DNA of 48,228 bases from Candidatus Bathyarchaeota archaeon (GCA_018396955.1 JAGTQI010000003.1:1-48228); one strand, 5' to 3'; positions 1 to 9,787 are shown, counted from the stretch's first letter. Numbers and translations: made by a program. Notes: generated by a model from the sequence alone, not told the origin.

Positions 1-24
1 GGAATCATATCTAAATAAAATTGT

Positions 25-123
25 TTAAGACCTTGATTTCTGTTTTTCAATGTAGACCTTAACTTTTTCCCTCAATAATGGAAACTCGTCCAGCATCGCC
101 TTTACCACTTGCAGCGGATTTCG
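25..123 (-). other. Possible C-terminal gene remnant in the left-edge intergenic stretch
   Basis: On the minus strand a 32-codon open stretch reads into a TAA stop at 25-27 and looks protein-like (PLQVVKAMLDEFPLL is part of it). A stop codon lies immediately upstream and there is no good start codon, so this is either the tail of a decayed gene or chance. The rest of positions 1-230 is AT-rich, and I see no RNA gene or strong signal in it. Confidence 0.25.
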
Positions 124-230
124 TCATTTTCTTCTTTTCTACGGCTCATTTTGAATCAAATATTAAGTAGCAATACGCCATATAAACCTTTTACTCCCAA
201 AAACAACATATAAAAAAGAAAAAGGAGATT

Positions 231-1604
231 TTATTTAACTTCTAGGATGTTTATAGGCTTTTTCCGAACTTTCACAGCGGCAACAACCAAGACAATGACG
301 GCGGTAGCACCGACCAGAACTAGTAGAAGTTTCTGGTTTATAAGCTCTGGAATTAATGGAGCTGATGTTAAGCCGATTGTTGGGTCATGCTCTAACGTGC
401 TGTTACCAAAGTATGGATAGCAGATAAACAGCCTCAAGTGACCGCCAGCAGCAACATAAGAAGCAGTAACATCTACAAAAATTGTGTCTTCAGTCTCGTC
501 GAGCAGTCTTGCCCATGGAACAAACTCCAAGAAACCCACGGGCACATCTGTCTTTCCAACTGCAAAGTGCAGCCTAATGCGCTCCCTAAACCTCTCTCTA
601 AGCTCAAGCGTAGCTTGCACAGGCTTCTCATCTTGTCTTGTCTCATCCTTATCTATGGTATAATATTCACCGTTTATCACTACTTCCCGCATTCGAGAGC
701 AAGCCTCAACTTGGTTCTGTGCTTGATTCTGGACCTCTTCGCCAACTTTTGGTAAAGATTCAAGTTTTATTGAAGCTAAGTTAATCCATAGAGCTAATCC
801 TGTTCGGCTCTCAGGTATTTCCTTATCTATACCGTGATTTTTGAGAAACTGGTTGATTTTATCTATGTTCCACTCCCAACGCTTCACAACAAAGTCAAAT
901 TTTAACTGCCCAGCGGCAACGGCATAATTGTATTGTGAGTACTTTGGATCTGGGGTTTCCGTGACTGTCTTGTTGTAGAATCTGCACCTTATCTCGATGT
1001 TGTTCTTCGCAAACTCCTTAAATCTTGGATGACCATAAACATCCGTTAGAGTAAAGTTGAAAGACCAGTAATCTTTGCCCTCAACAAACACCGGTCCGCT
1101 TAACGTCCAGTTGCAGGCACTGAAAGGCAAATAAGCCCTATGCAAACTTTTTAACAACTCCTTAAATTCGACAACTCTGCCTTCATACCATCTAAGACCA
1201 TATTGGTTTCTTCTTTGGTATAGTTTTGGTTCGATGTAATTACTCCATAACGTTTTGTTTATAGCGCCGTCGTCTGCGTGGAACCTATGCCTATAATAAG
1301 GCTTGTCAAGCATCAAGTACTCGATGACGCCTTGAAACTTCACCACATATATATTGCTGCTATCTTTGGTATACCACCACAAGAACATGGGCTTTTTGCC
1401 ACCGGCAGGAAAGATCAAGGTTACCAAAGAGCTATTAAACCTATACCACGTATTATTCCAGACATATGGAGGTTTTACGTCCAAGCGTTGAATGTTCTCT
1501 ACAGAGTCATCTGCGTTTACCCTCAGGCTTAAAACAGCAAGCGCTGGTGAAGCCAGTAGAAAGGCTAAACCCAAAGCCAATATTGTTTTTCTTCCGATTT
1601 TCAT
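231..1604 (-). CDS. Secreted, membrane-anchored protein of unknown function
   Basis: The 457-residue product has a basic N-terminus followed by a hydrophobic stretch ending in ALA, which reads as a Sec signal peptide (about residues 1-31). A long polar, aromatic-rich extracellular region follows. Near the C-terminus there is one membrane helix (about 428-446) and a short basic tail, so most of the protein should sit outside the cell, anchored by its C-terminus. The ATG is preceded by a GGTG ribosome-binding site. I recognise no enzyme motif and no known family. It could be a surface-layer-associated or substrate-binding protein, but the sequence does not show which. Confidence 0.8.
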   Translation of the reverse strand: MKIGRKTILALGLAFLLASPALAVLSLRVNADDSVENIQRLDVKPPYVWNNTWYRFNSSLVTLIFPAGGKKPMFLWWYTKDSSNIYVVKFQGVIEYLMLDKPYYRHRFHADDGAINKTLWSNYIEPKLYQRRNQYGLRWYEGRVVEFKELLKSLHRAYLPFSACNWTLSGPVFVEGKDYWSFNFTLTDVYGHPRFKEFAKNNIEIRCRFYNKTVTETPDPKYSQYNYAVAAGQLKFDFVVKRWEWNIDKINQFLKNHGIDKEIPESRTGLALWINLASIKLESLPKVGEEVQNQAQNQVEACSRMREVVINGEYYTIDKDETRQDEKPVQATLELRERFRERIRLHFAVGKTDVPVGFLEFVPWARLLDETEDTIFVDVTASYVAAGGHLRLFICYPYFGNSTLEHDPTIGLTSAPLIPELINQKLLLVLVGATAVIVLVVAAVKVRKKPINILEVK

Positions 1605-1704
1605 GCTTTTTCACCAAAAAAGACTATGCAAAACGGCTTATTAAGAAAACCGCTTCCAAAAAACCCGAACTTTGCCAATCGAAAGTTCTAGAAACCCCGA
1701 ACTT

Positions 1705-2535
1705 TTACGTGAAACGTCCGAGTATGTATAGGGCGGCTATATTTAGGTATATGGCTGTTAGGCTTATGATTATGCCCTTATCTAGTCTTAAGCCTTTTCC
1801 ATAGCAGACTGCCGCGGAAACAAGTAGCAGACTCCAAACTTGCAAAATTATCAGTATTACTTGCCTTATCATTTCAATTTCTATGTAGTATAGGTTTAAT
1901 CCGCTTAGGGCTTCTGGAACAGCTACGTAGAAATATGGGAAAACCGCCAGCGGGAGGGCTGCCAGTCCAATGCATGTGAAGAGTTGAAGCTTGTTTCCCA
2001 CGCGTTTGAATAGCGCGAAAGCTAGGGCTTCTGTGAATAGGAATAGCCCTATCCAGTTAAAAATGAACAGTGTTATGGTGCTTGTTGGGCTTCGTGTAGA
2101 GTATTCGAAATAGAAGAATAAGGCTGGTTCAAGTCTTGCCATGGCTGCTCCATAAGCCCCTAAAAACAGGATTACCAGAGAGAATGGCAGCAACTTCAGC
2201 GGCTTGATTGTTTTGGCGAAGAGCGGTGAAAGAAAAAGCCACTTTGCCAAGCTGTTGCTTAGGGTTTCGCTTATTCCAAGGCTTGCTGGTATGCTTCCCT
2301 CTTTTAAAATGCGGTAGAGCATTCTCCCCTTCTCGTTCAGCCTATACTTACGCTGCTTGTCTTTTTCAAGAAAGCCTGAAAGCATGTCAAGATGATAGTA
2401 GACTGTTCCTACGCCTAAACCTAAAGCTTCGCGGAGCTCCTTAAATCCCACCTTCTCCTGAGCGCCCAAAATCTCAATTATTTTTCGCCTAGCCGGGTCT
2501 TTTAAGAGTGCATAGTAACGTGTTGAGTCTTCCAT
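1705..2535 (-). CDS. ArsR-like winged-helix regulator fused to a multi-pass membrane domain
   Basis: Residues 1-80 form a winged helix-turn-helix of the ArsR/MarR type: a helix with DPARRKIIEIL, a recognition region with LGVGTVYYHLDML, and a wing ending KYRLNEKGRMLY. After a linker come about five hydrophobic helices (roughly residues 115-135, 150-170, 185-205, 220-245 and 255-272), so the DNA-binding domain should be held at the inner face of the membrane. This layout is known in archaea, where such proteins are taken to be one-component membrane sensors; the signal here is unknown. The ATG has a GAGGG ribosome-binding site about 6 bases upstream. Confidence 0.8.
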   Translation of the reverse strand: MEDSTRYYALLKDPARRKIIEILGAQEKVGFKELREALGLGVGTVYYHLDMLSGFLEKDKQRKYRLNEKGRMLYRILKEGSIPASLGISETLSNSLAKWLFLSPLFAKTIKPLKLLPFSLVILFLGAYGAAMARLEPALFFYFEYSTRSPTSTITLFIFNWIGLFLFTEALAFALFKRVGNKLQLFTCIGLAALPLAVFPYFYVAVPEALSGLNLYYIEIEMIRQVILIILQVWSLLLVSAAVCYGKGLRLDKGIIISLTAIYLNIAALYILGRFT

Positions 2536-2739
2536 GAATTGCCCTCGGAATCAAAAACGTTGAAACGCCGAGTATTTATGTTTTCTTAACTTTTGATAAG
2601 TTTCTGTCGTTAGCGTTTAAGCTATGGTTTTCTCTGATATATTTTCAATCGGGAATACACGCTTTATTTAGAAGAGGACTAGGAAGTTTTGAGAAAGGAG
2701 AAGGCCGGAGCAATTTTTATGAGAAAAAATATGCTGGAA

Positions 2740-2995
2740 CAGCGTGCCGTATATGAGAGCGTGTTACCGTTCGTTTCCATAATTGTTCCAGCCCTATAAC
2801 AAAGAGAAGAGAGTCTCAGAAATTTATAAAGAACCTTTTCAAAAGCGCGGTGCAGTACCCGAACTTCTATGAAATCTTATTGTTGATGACGGAAACAGCG
2901 ACTACACGTATGAGATAACATGGGCAACAATTCGAAAGTTTCGGAGATTGTGAAAGAGTATATGCTGGCGAATATTGGCGAGAAAGAGAAAGCCT
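2740..2995 (+). pseudogene. Relic of a family 2 glycosyltransferase N-terminus
   Basis: Reading across three frames on the plus strand recovers the start of a GT-A family 2 glycosyltransferase. LPFVSIIVPA (from about 2764) is followed after a frame change by YNKEKRVSEIYKEP, and after another by IVDDGNSDYTYEI. The nucleotide-binding strand SIIVPAYN and the VDDGNSDYT loop are hallmarks of the family. The frames are interrupted by a TAA near 2794 and later stops, and no catalytic domain follows, so this is a decayed fragment. Nothing else convincing is seen between 2540 and 3020. Confidence 0.6.
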
Positions 2996-3022
2996 ATCAA
3001 AATTTTTCCAAATCCATGATTT

Positions 3023-4299
3023 TCAAGAACCGTTATGTTCTTTAAGCCTTTTAAGACAGAAGTAGACGACGCCTGCAGCTAGTGTTGCAGCGCCTAAAAT
3101 CCATGCTTGGGGCAAAACGAAAAGTGTAAAAACTAAAAGAGCCATGCATGATGTTGCCCCTAAAAATGGCACAATTTTTGGGCACATTCTATTATGCATT
3201 TTTAGCTTTAATGCTGAAACGTTAGCCAACGTATAACAGAAAAGCAGTGCGAAATTGCTTATAGCTACAACCCGTGTTATGTCCACGAAAAGAGCAAGCA
3301 GCGTCATGACGGCGCCTACAATCCATATGGAGAGATATGGAGTGTTATATTTTGGGTGGAGCCTGCTTAGGGCTTGGGGCAAATCTTTTCTCCTTGCCAT
3401 GGCATATGCCATGCGGGAAACTCCCAAAATGGCTGTTAGCAAAACGCTTACGGTTGCAATTAACCCGCCAACCGAAACCGTGTAGACCGCAAGGGTGTTT
3501 CCAGCGACGCCCATAGCTTCTGCAAGCGGAGAGTCTGAATGACCAAGCTTTGAGGCGCCTACAAGCCCAAGAGCCACAAAACCCACTAAAATGTAAATCA
3601 CCGTTGATATCGCCAAAGAAAGCATAATAGCCTTAGGCACATTTTTTCTGGCATCTTTAACTTCTTCCGCCACTACGGCCACTCTTGCAAACCCGCCATA
3701 AGCGAAGAAAATGTAAAATGCGCCGGACAAGACTCCCATTTGAAAGGGGTTGAAGGGGGTAAGATTTGAAGGATTCATGTGGAAGGCTCCATAAACTGCA
3801 AAGAATCCTAAAATGGAAGCTTAGCCGCCACAAGCACATTATTTAGGAGGGCTGATTGGCGCACCCCCAAAAAGTTGAGCGCTGTGAAGAGAAGCAGAAA
3901 AACAGCCGCCGCAACGTTTGGCGGTAATGCTGGAAAAAGAGCGCACAAATAACTTGCAAAGCCCAAAGAAACAGCTGCACCGACAAAAGTGTTAGATATA
4001 ACCCACATCCAACCAGCTAAGAAGCCTGCAAAGGGCGAAATCAGTTGATAAGAATACTCGTAAATGCTTCCCTCAATAGGCTTCCAAAGAGTTAATTCGG
4101 CAAAACTTAAAGCCGTAAGCGTAGATATGGCTGCTGCCAAAAGCATGGAAACGATTAAGGCTGGACCTGCAAAGCGAGCCGCTATGCCGGTCACAACGTA
4201 TATGCCAGCACCCACTATGGCACCTATGCTTATGGCGGTAGCGTCAAACAATCCTAAAGTTGGCTTAAGCTCTCCATGCTGGGAGCTGTTTTTAGCCAA
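3023..4299 (-). pseudogene. APC-family amino-acid permease broken by one frameshift
   Basis: Two adjoining minus-strand frames make up one amino acid-polyamine-organocation permease of about 425 residues. The N-terminal part (4299-3808) has the family's first helix (AISIGAIVGAGIYVV) and ends shortly after NNVLVAAK. The C-terminal part is open from about 3815 down to 3023, continuing as SILGFFAVYGAFHM and then the FFAYGGFARVAVVAEEVKDA helix typical of helix 6. Losing one base near 3810-3820 explains the break. The start is probably TTG at 4297-4299. Both halves are otherwise well preserved, so this is either a recent mutation or a sequencing error. Function, if intact, would be amino-acid uptake; the substrate is unknown. 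Confidence 0.85.
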
Positions 4300-4336
4300 A
4301 ATTTTGCAACCTGCTCGAGTTTCTAAGTGAAGGTTT

Positions 4337-7231
4337 TCAAGCGGTTTTCTTGTCTTCCCAGAACTCCCTTGTTTTTAAGTATTGGATTTTCGCCTTTAAT
4401 AGGTCCATGTAGAATTCCTCTTCGCTTGGATGCATTTTTCCAAGAATTCTAAAGGCTGTTTCCGGTCCCACGCCTTTGACTTTTAGGGCTGTTATCGCTT
4501 TCTTTCCATAGCTTAAGATTAGGTCGGCTGTACGCCTTGCGTGGGCTATCTCCTTAAGATCTTCATTTGTTAAACTTTTGCCCATGCGCCTTTTACCCAA
4601 TATTTCTTTGAGATGTTTCGCCTCTTGACTTGGATACAACAATGCTAAAAGCCTTGAACCACATTTTCCACATAGAGGGTAGTCTGGCAATTCTTTAATC
4701 TTCTTTTCCGACAATTCTCCGCATTCAATGCACATTAGCGCCGCTGTCTTCGCTTCTATTGCCCTTTTCGTCCTTTCAATGTTGCTTAGTAAGATGCGCT
4801 CTGGAGCCATAAGCTCCGAAAGGTCGCCGTATTTCGCCAAAATATGGTAAGCTAATGGTGTTGGATTTTCTGCCCTATATAGGGTGCTAACCTTAATTTT
4901 TCCATCCTTAATGTCATGCATAATTTCCTTAACTTTCTTTAAGTCGGCTTTCTCGAGCATGGCTTCCCTTAGGGTCTCATCGTAGATGGGTGTTCCCTTG
5001 AAAATGGCTGGTAGTTGGCTCTGCCTCTTTGGACCCATGGTTTTTCCCCTTGGGAGGGCGCCGAACCTTTCAGCCACAAACTTCATTTTATATGCGTATG
5101 GAAACTTTGCCTCCAAATAATCCTTAAAGGCTTTTTCAACTTGCTCGTTATTTAAGCCGAAAAGTGTTTCCGGCATTTTATCAACTTCTCGTGGCAAGAG
5201 CTTTCGCGGAGCCTCTATTAGGATGCGGTAGCCGTCGTTCCACCAGCCCACAATTAGCTCCTTATCTGAAAGTATCGCATCGAAAATGCCTCCGAGGGTG
5301 GTGTTTACAATCTCACCGAAGCACGCGTGCACTACCAAATACTTGTCAAAAGCTTCGATGAGGATGTTGTTATGGGTCGGTAGTGGTGCTCCTTGTTTTA
5401 TGTGTTCCTCAATTTCCTTAACCGCTTCGTTTAGCATTTCTCTGTTTATGTTGAACTTTTCCGCAACCTTTTCCGCCACAGTGTCGACGTTTCCAAAAGT
5501 TTTCAGCAGTTCGCCAATTTCTTGGCGAATTTTTCCAGTTTCTTGCGCTAGGTCGAAGGGTACGGGTAGCATTTCGCCGTCCCATCCCGGGATGGCGGCG
5601 AATGGGTCTTCGGATGGAACCACATAAACCGTTCCAGTTTCATCCTCAATCTGAATTATGCGCCAGACTTTTCCTCGGACAATTATGTTTAAACCTATTC
5701 GGGCTTTCAAAGCCATAAACTCGTCGCCCAGTGTGCCAATCCGCTTATCTGTTAGGATATTTATTATTGGGTAGCGCCTCTCGTCTGGAATCATTGAAAG
5801 GTTCTCGTAATAATAGCCCCTTGTCCTCCGCGTTTTCCTCAAAACTTCCTCTTCCTCATATATTTTTAATTGGTTAAGGTTGGCTAAAAAGTGTATCACT
5901 TTAAGCAGTGTTTCTTTGGCAAGATGCTTGTACGGGTAGGCTCTTCGGAGAATAGCCAAAAGTTCGTTCACAGTGATGCTTTCCCTATCCATCAACACGC
6001 CAGCAACTTGATGAGCTAAAACGTCCAAGGCGTTTTCATGGATTAAAACAGGCTCAATTCTGCCATTATAGGCATTTCTAACAGCAGCCAAAGACTCCAG
6101 CAAGTCGTCTGGGAAGGCGGTTACTATTATGCCTTCAGAAATCATATCCAAGCGATGTCCGCTTCTTCCAACTCTCTGAATTAGGCTGCAAACTTGTCTA
6201 GGCGAAAGGTATTGAATGACTAAGTCTACGCTTCCAATGTCTATGCCAAGCTCCAACGTGCATGTGCAAATTATAGCCTTCAAAACTCCAGCCTTAAAGT
6301 CGTCCTCAACTTGGATGCGCTCCTCCTTTGACAATGAACCATGATGAACAGCAATGTCGCCTCTCCCAAGCTGGGTGAAGCGATGCCCGAGCATCTCAGC
6401 CACCGTTCTGCTGTTCACAAAGATAAGTGTGGACTTGTGGCTGTCTACAAGCTCGGCTATGCGCCTTATTCTGGCAGCGCCCTCAGGCGAAATGCCAAAT
6501 TTTCCAGCCAACTCGTAGTCAGCATCTGTTGGCACTGGATTCTCAACATTGTACTTATAACCTTTCGAAAGTGATGCTTGAACAACCCTTATGCTTCTGT
6601 TTGTCCCAGCTATGAACTGGGCAACTTGCTCCGGGTTGCCAACAGTGGCTGATAAGCCTATCCTTTGGAACTCTTTGCTGGCAATCTCGCGTAGGCGTTC
6701 AAGAGCCACTGTCAATTGGGTTCCCCGTTTGCTGGAAGCGAGCTCATGCACCTCATCTATAACCACCCATTTAACATGTTTTAGGTGTTCCTTCATGCGG
6801 GCGCCTGGAAGAACCGCTTGAAGTGTTTCCGGAGTTGTAACAAGCATGTTAGGCGGCGAAACCGCTTGCCTTCTACGCAGTCTTAACTCCGTGTCGCCGT
6901 GCCTAACCTCAACGGTTATGCCAAGCCTCGAAGCCCAAAAGGTTAGACGCTTCAAAAGGTCCCGGTTCAAAGCCCTCAAAGGCGTAACATAAACAATCCC
7001 TACGCCTCTTTCGTCTCTATGCTGGATAAAGTTTGAGAAAACAGGTAGAAGAACAGCCTCTGTTTTGCCACTCCCAGTCGGCGCAATTAAGAGGACGTTT
7101 TCCCCAGTTAGAATATGGGGAATAGCCAAAACTTGGGGCAAGGTAGGCTTTGAAAATCTAAGTTCTGCTAGCCCCTCTCGGATTGGCTTGGCAAGAAGAC
7201 TGAAAACATTTAAGCCGGCAGTTTCCTTCAT
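4337..7231 (-). CDS. lhr: Lhr-type ATP-dependent helicase
   Basis: The 964-residue product is a superfamily 2 helicase of the Lhr (large helicase-related) family. Walker A is APTGSGKT (about residues 50-57), the Walker B box is DEVH (159-162), and the SAT-like motif reads LSATVGN. Motif VI is QRVGRSGHR in the second RecA domain. The Lhr winged-helix and DUF1998-like middle region follow. A four-cysteine zinc finger (CIECG...CGKCG, about residues 831-855) and a helix-hairpin-helix-like element (VKGVGPETAFRILG) close the protein. Lhr proteins unwind forked DNA and DNA/RNA hybrids and are linked to replication-coupled repair. The length suits an archaeal aLhr; subgroup assignment needs a tree. 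Confidence 0.92.
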   Translation of the reverse strand: MKETAGLNVFSLLAKPIREGLAELRFSKPTLPQVLAIPHILTGENVLLIAPTGSGKTEAVLLPVFSNFIQHRDERGVGIVYVTPLRALNRDLLKRLTFWASRLGITVEVRHGDTELRLRRRQAVSPPNMLVTTPETLQAVLPGARMKEHLKHVKWVVIDEVHELASSKRGTQLTVALERLREIASKEFQRIGLSATVGNPEQVAQFIAGTNRSIRVVQASLSKGYKYNVENPVPTDADYELAGKFGISPEGAARIRRIAELVDSHKSTLIFVNSRTVAEMLGHRFTQLGRGDIAVHHGSLSKEERIQVEDDFKAGVLKAIICTCTLELGIDIGSVDLVIQYLSPRQVCSLIQRVGRSGHRLDMISEGIIVTAFPDDLLESLAAVRNAYNGRIEPVLIHENALDVLAHQVAGVLMDRESITVNELLAILRRAYPYKHLAKETLLKVIHFLANLNQLKIYEEEEVLRKTRRTRGYYYENLSMIPDERRYPIINILTDKRIGTLGDEFMALKARIGLNIIVRGKVWRIIQIEDETGTVYVVPSEDPFAAIPGWDGEMLPVPFDLAQETGKIRQEIGELLKTFGNVDTVAEKVAEKFNINREMLNEAVKEIEEHIKQGAPLPTHNNILIEAFDKYLVVHACFGEIVNTTLGGIFDAILSDKELIVGWWNDGYRILIEAPRKLLPREVDKMPETLFGLNNEQVEKAFKDYLEAKFPYAYKMKFVAERFGALPRGKTMGPKRQSQLPAIFKGTPIYDETLREAMLEKADLKKVKEIMHDIKDGKIKVSTLYRAENPTPLAYHILAKYGDLSELMAPERILLSNIERTKRAIEAKTAALMCIECGELSEKKIKELPDYPLCGKCGSRLLALLYPSQEAKHLKEILGKRRMGKSLTNEDLKEIAHARRTADLILSYGKKAITALKVKGVGPETAFRILGKMHPSEEEFYMDLLKAKIQYLKTREFWEDKKTA

Positions 7232-7288
7232 TATCTTGTTTCGCCAATATTTTCTGGTTACATCGTCCTCTTATCCTTTGCTAAGCTT

Positions 7289-7843
7289 TTAAGCCCCACT
7301 CCTTTCCTTCATGGCTTCTTGGAGAAGTCTCTGAACCTCGTATGGATTTTTTACAGCCCTAAAAGCCGGGCGAACCAACATTCCATAGCGGCTTGGAGTT
7401 TCAACTGGAACATAGCCAGCCGTAACTGCGATGATCGATCCGGTTCCATAAATCTTATCCAGTAAACCAACAGTCACGTAAACTTCTTGGATTTTGTCTA
7501 ATTCAACGAACCTCGTGTCTAATCCTATAACTCCTGTTTGTGCTATGATCCTCTGATTTGTGATCGCATACTCGGTGTTTCTGTACCTCAAAATCTCCAC
7601 TAACAACGGAGCTAAGGCTATGCATAACCCGAACAAGATAAAGAATGCTATATAAAACATAAATGGGAAAGGCTGCGCGCTGGCAATGGGCATTGATGTA
7701 ATCATAAGGAGGATGAAAATAAGCCAGATGAACCCAAAAAGGGAAAGACCCGCATACCTAGAAAATATGAAGGGTATAATTTCAGGCTTGCCGCTCCATA
7801 AAATCTTCTCGTCTTGACGTAAATATTTGCCTAGCTGGGACAT
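7289..7843 (-). CDS. Membrane protein with a bacterial-PH-like (DUF304/YdbS-type) domain
   Basis: The protein has 184 residues. A cytosolic N-terminus contains the ILWSGKPE element typical of this family. Two membrane helices follow (about 28-50 and 62-85), then a PH-like beta domain with the diagnostic EYAITNQRIIAQTGVIG and DLDKIQEV-like segments (here ELDKIQEV). Such proteins are widespread small membrane proteins of unclear function, with some bacterial members implicated in membrane stress. The start is ATG at 7841-7843. It lies downstream of the glutamine amidotransferase gene on the same strand, but a 40-base gap gives only weak operon evidence. Confidence 0.8.
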   Translation of the reverse strand: MSQLGKYLRQDEKILWSGKPEIIPFIFSRYAGLSLFGFIWLIFILLMITSMPIASAQPFPFMFYIAFFILFGLCIALAPLLVEILRYRNTEYAITNQRIIAQTGVIGLDTRFVELDKIQEVYVTVGLLDKIYGTGSIIAVTAGYVPVETPSRYGMLVRPAFRAVKNPYEVQRLLQEAMKERSGA

Positions 7844-7883
7844 TTTCTTAAAACTTATTTTGGCTCTGTTCTAATTAGGTTTT

Positions 7884-8669
7884 TTATTGTAGACTGAAAG
7901 TGAAGGTTGCTTTAAGACTTCCCTCTTCGCCATATGGGATGGAGAAATGCTCCATAAAACCGCCTTCATCAAGGAAAAAGCCCAGCGTTTCCATTAACGG
8001 TTCTTTTCTCGAACAGAAAATGACTTCACCTCTTTTGTTTTTCCATATGGTTAAGCCTCTAGTCTTCCCCTTATGAATAAGGTGGAGGAGCACTTGCCCT
8101 TTTCCGATTTGTAGGAGGCTTACAGTGTTTGGTCCTTCAATAATTGAGTGAAGCGTGTGTAGGGAATTTTCATGGCTGCCTTTCTCAAATAGGAGCTCTT
8201 CAAAAAAGTGTGGTATAACTTCAGAATCTATAAGCTCAGCCCTTTCAGATTCGAAAATATGTTTTCCGTCAAGCCTCTCCCTAATAGTCCTATAGTTTGT
8301 CACGCTTCCATTGTGGGCTGAAACTACCGTTAATCCAGAATAGCACCTTGCAACATATGGTTGGGCTGTTTCTTTAAAATGGGCTGTTTTCATGAACCAT
8401 GGGCTTGGCAGCCGCACATGCCCAATCAAGACCGCTGCTGTGTCAAACTTGCATGTTTTAGCCAAGTGCTCCGCGGGTGAACCATTAACCTTTCCAACCT
8501 TTTCAAGCAATACTGTCTCAGAACTTGTGAGGATAGCTATTCCGGCGCCATAACCCCCAACAGGTTTGGGCTCGTTTGAGTATTGATGCCTTTCAAGCCT
8601 TTGTAGAACCTTTAGGGCGTATGCGACTTCTATAGGCGTTTTTAGTACGTAGCCAAATATGCCGCACAT
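7884..8669 (-). CDS. Stand-alone class II glutamine amidotransferase
   Basis: The N-terminus MCGIFGY gives the nucleophilic cysteine at position 2 after Met removal, the hallmark of class II (Ntn) glutamine amidotransferases such as GlmS, PurF and GltB. I chose the ATG at 8667-8669 over an in-frame start three codons earlier because the cysteine must become N-terminal. The expected HVRLPSPW-type arginine region and the AHNGSVTNY oxyanion/asparagine motif are present. At about 261 residues there is only the glutaminase domain and no synthase partner, so ammonia must be passed to a separate protein or the substrate is unusual. The neighbours do not suggest a partner. Confidence 0.85.
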   Translation of the reverse strand: MCGIFGYVLKTPIEVAYALKVLQRLERHQYSNEPKPVGGYGAGIAILTSSETVLLEKVGKVNGSPAEHLAKTCKFDTAAVLIGHVRLPSPWFMKTAHFKETAQPYVARCYSGLTVVSAHNGSVTNYRTIRERLDGKHIFESERAELIDSEVIPHFFEELLFEKGSHENSLHTLHSIIEGPNTVSLLQIGKGQVLLHLIHKGKTRGLTIWKNKRGEVIFCSRKEPLMETLGFFLDEGGFMEHFSIPYGEEGSLKATFTFSLQ

Positions 8670-8692
8670 ATTTAACATTCGCCCTGCCTAAA

Positions 8693-9215
8693 CTATGTAT
8701 TTCTGGTCTGTTTTCTCAAAGCTTTAACTATTTCCATGACCTGCTTAGCGTGAAATGCCTTGTCTAATGGTATGCTCTTCAGCAAAGCCCACGGTTGCTT
8801 TTGGCTACGGCTGTGACTATGTGCTCCTCGCCAAAGCACTCCCTTGCAATATGGTAGACCAATTGCCCACCCTCAATTCTGAGACATGCCCTAAGGCGTG
8901 GAGATACCCGTGGAGAAGAAGATTATAAATTAAGGCATTTACAACTCGCTTCGAATTTGTGGAGACTTCAACAGCTCTAACAAGAAAGCGGTTCAAAATT
9001 ATATTGTCTGTCCAATAGGGTGATAAGCGCCAAGTTGAAAGGCAAATCGTCAAGGAAAGCATCATTCCAGCCCTCCGCTGGTTCAAAGAAAAGGCAACAG
9101 TGTCCTTAACAACCTCCCATATGTCGCCATAACTCAAGGCATTCTCAAGCCTTAAACGATAATTCTTAACGTGGCTTTTTCCAAAAACTTTCTCTCTCCA
9201 GCTTTCACGACTAGA
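8693..9215 (-). pseudogene. Decayed zincin-like metalloprotease
   Basis: A single protein can be followed on the minus strand only by changing frame about five times: LENALSYGDIWEVVKDTVAF, then MMLSL, DDLPFN, GAYHPIG, TDNIILNRFLVRAVE, NALIYNLLLHGYLHALGH, QLVYHIARECFGEEH, and a tail PWALLKSIPLDKAFHAKQ to a TAG at 8693-8695. The zinc motif expected as HEYLHALGH reads HGYLHALGH: the catalytic Glu codon has become GGG at 8907-8909. Frameshifts plus loss of the catalytic base show real decay rather than sequencing error. The intact family would be a small archaeal zincin of unknown substrate. I see nothing convincing between 9216 and 9393. Confidence 0.75.
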
Positions 9216-9393
9216 ATGCTTTGCGAAACATAAATAATTTCGTTAGCACTTGTTGTTTATTGGACGATGAGGAGATCGAGGTACGCTGAATTGATGATTG
9301 TTTTTTCCGCTCCTGAGTCCAGAAAATAAACATTAGGCAATCAACTAACAATTCGTTAGAAGAAGTAAAAAGGTAAACGGGAGTTTGGAAAGG

Positions 9394-9609
9394 CTACGTT
9401 TCTTTTGGCCCTGTGATGTATGCCCATATGCTGACTATTATGAGGGTTAGGAAGGCGCCTGTAAGACCTGAGAGGATATATTTACTGAATATAATTGGCA
9501 GTATGGCTGCAAGCGCTGGGATGACGTACTCTATTGTTAGTTGAGCTATGACTCCGGCGATGAACCCTAGTACGGCGACAAATAGGAATACCTTTAATCT
9601 TTCGCCCAT
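9394..9609 (-). CDS. Small two-helix membrane protein
   Basis: A 71-residue protein with a short basic N-terminus and two hydrophobic segments (about residues 8-30 and 42-64). It ends in a polar tail. The ATG at 9607-9609 is preferred over an in-frame GTG three codons upstream because the GGTGG ribosome-binding site ends about 6 bases before the ATG and would overlap the GTG. It is not recognised as a known family. It is divergent from the cdv operon, and no functional link can be shown. Confidence 0.65.
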   Translation of the reverse strand: MGERLKVFLFVAVLGFIAGVIAQLTIEYVIPALAAILPIIFSKYILSGLTGAFLTLIIVSIWAYITGPKET

Positions 9610-9752
9610 ATTTTCCACCTAGCCTAGAATTGAATTATAAGCCTCTTTTTAGTCTAACTTACACTTTTTTGTCTATTTACGAGAAAGCAGCAAGGATTTC
9701 TTTTCACTGGAAAATTAAAGCTCAAAAAGGTTTCAGCTGGCACATATAGCTC

Positions 9753-9762
9753 TACATATATA
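9753..9762 (+). promoter_or_regulatory. Probable TATA box of the cdv operon
   Basis: The run ACATATATAC ends about 26 bases before the ATG at 9788. An archaeal TATA box is expected about 25 bases before the transcript start, so a nearly leaderless mRNA beginning at or just before 9788 is implied. This supports 9788 over the GTG at 9764 as start of the first gene. Confidence 0.5.
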
Positions 9763-9787
9763 CGTGGATAATGCGGGCATATTAAGA

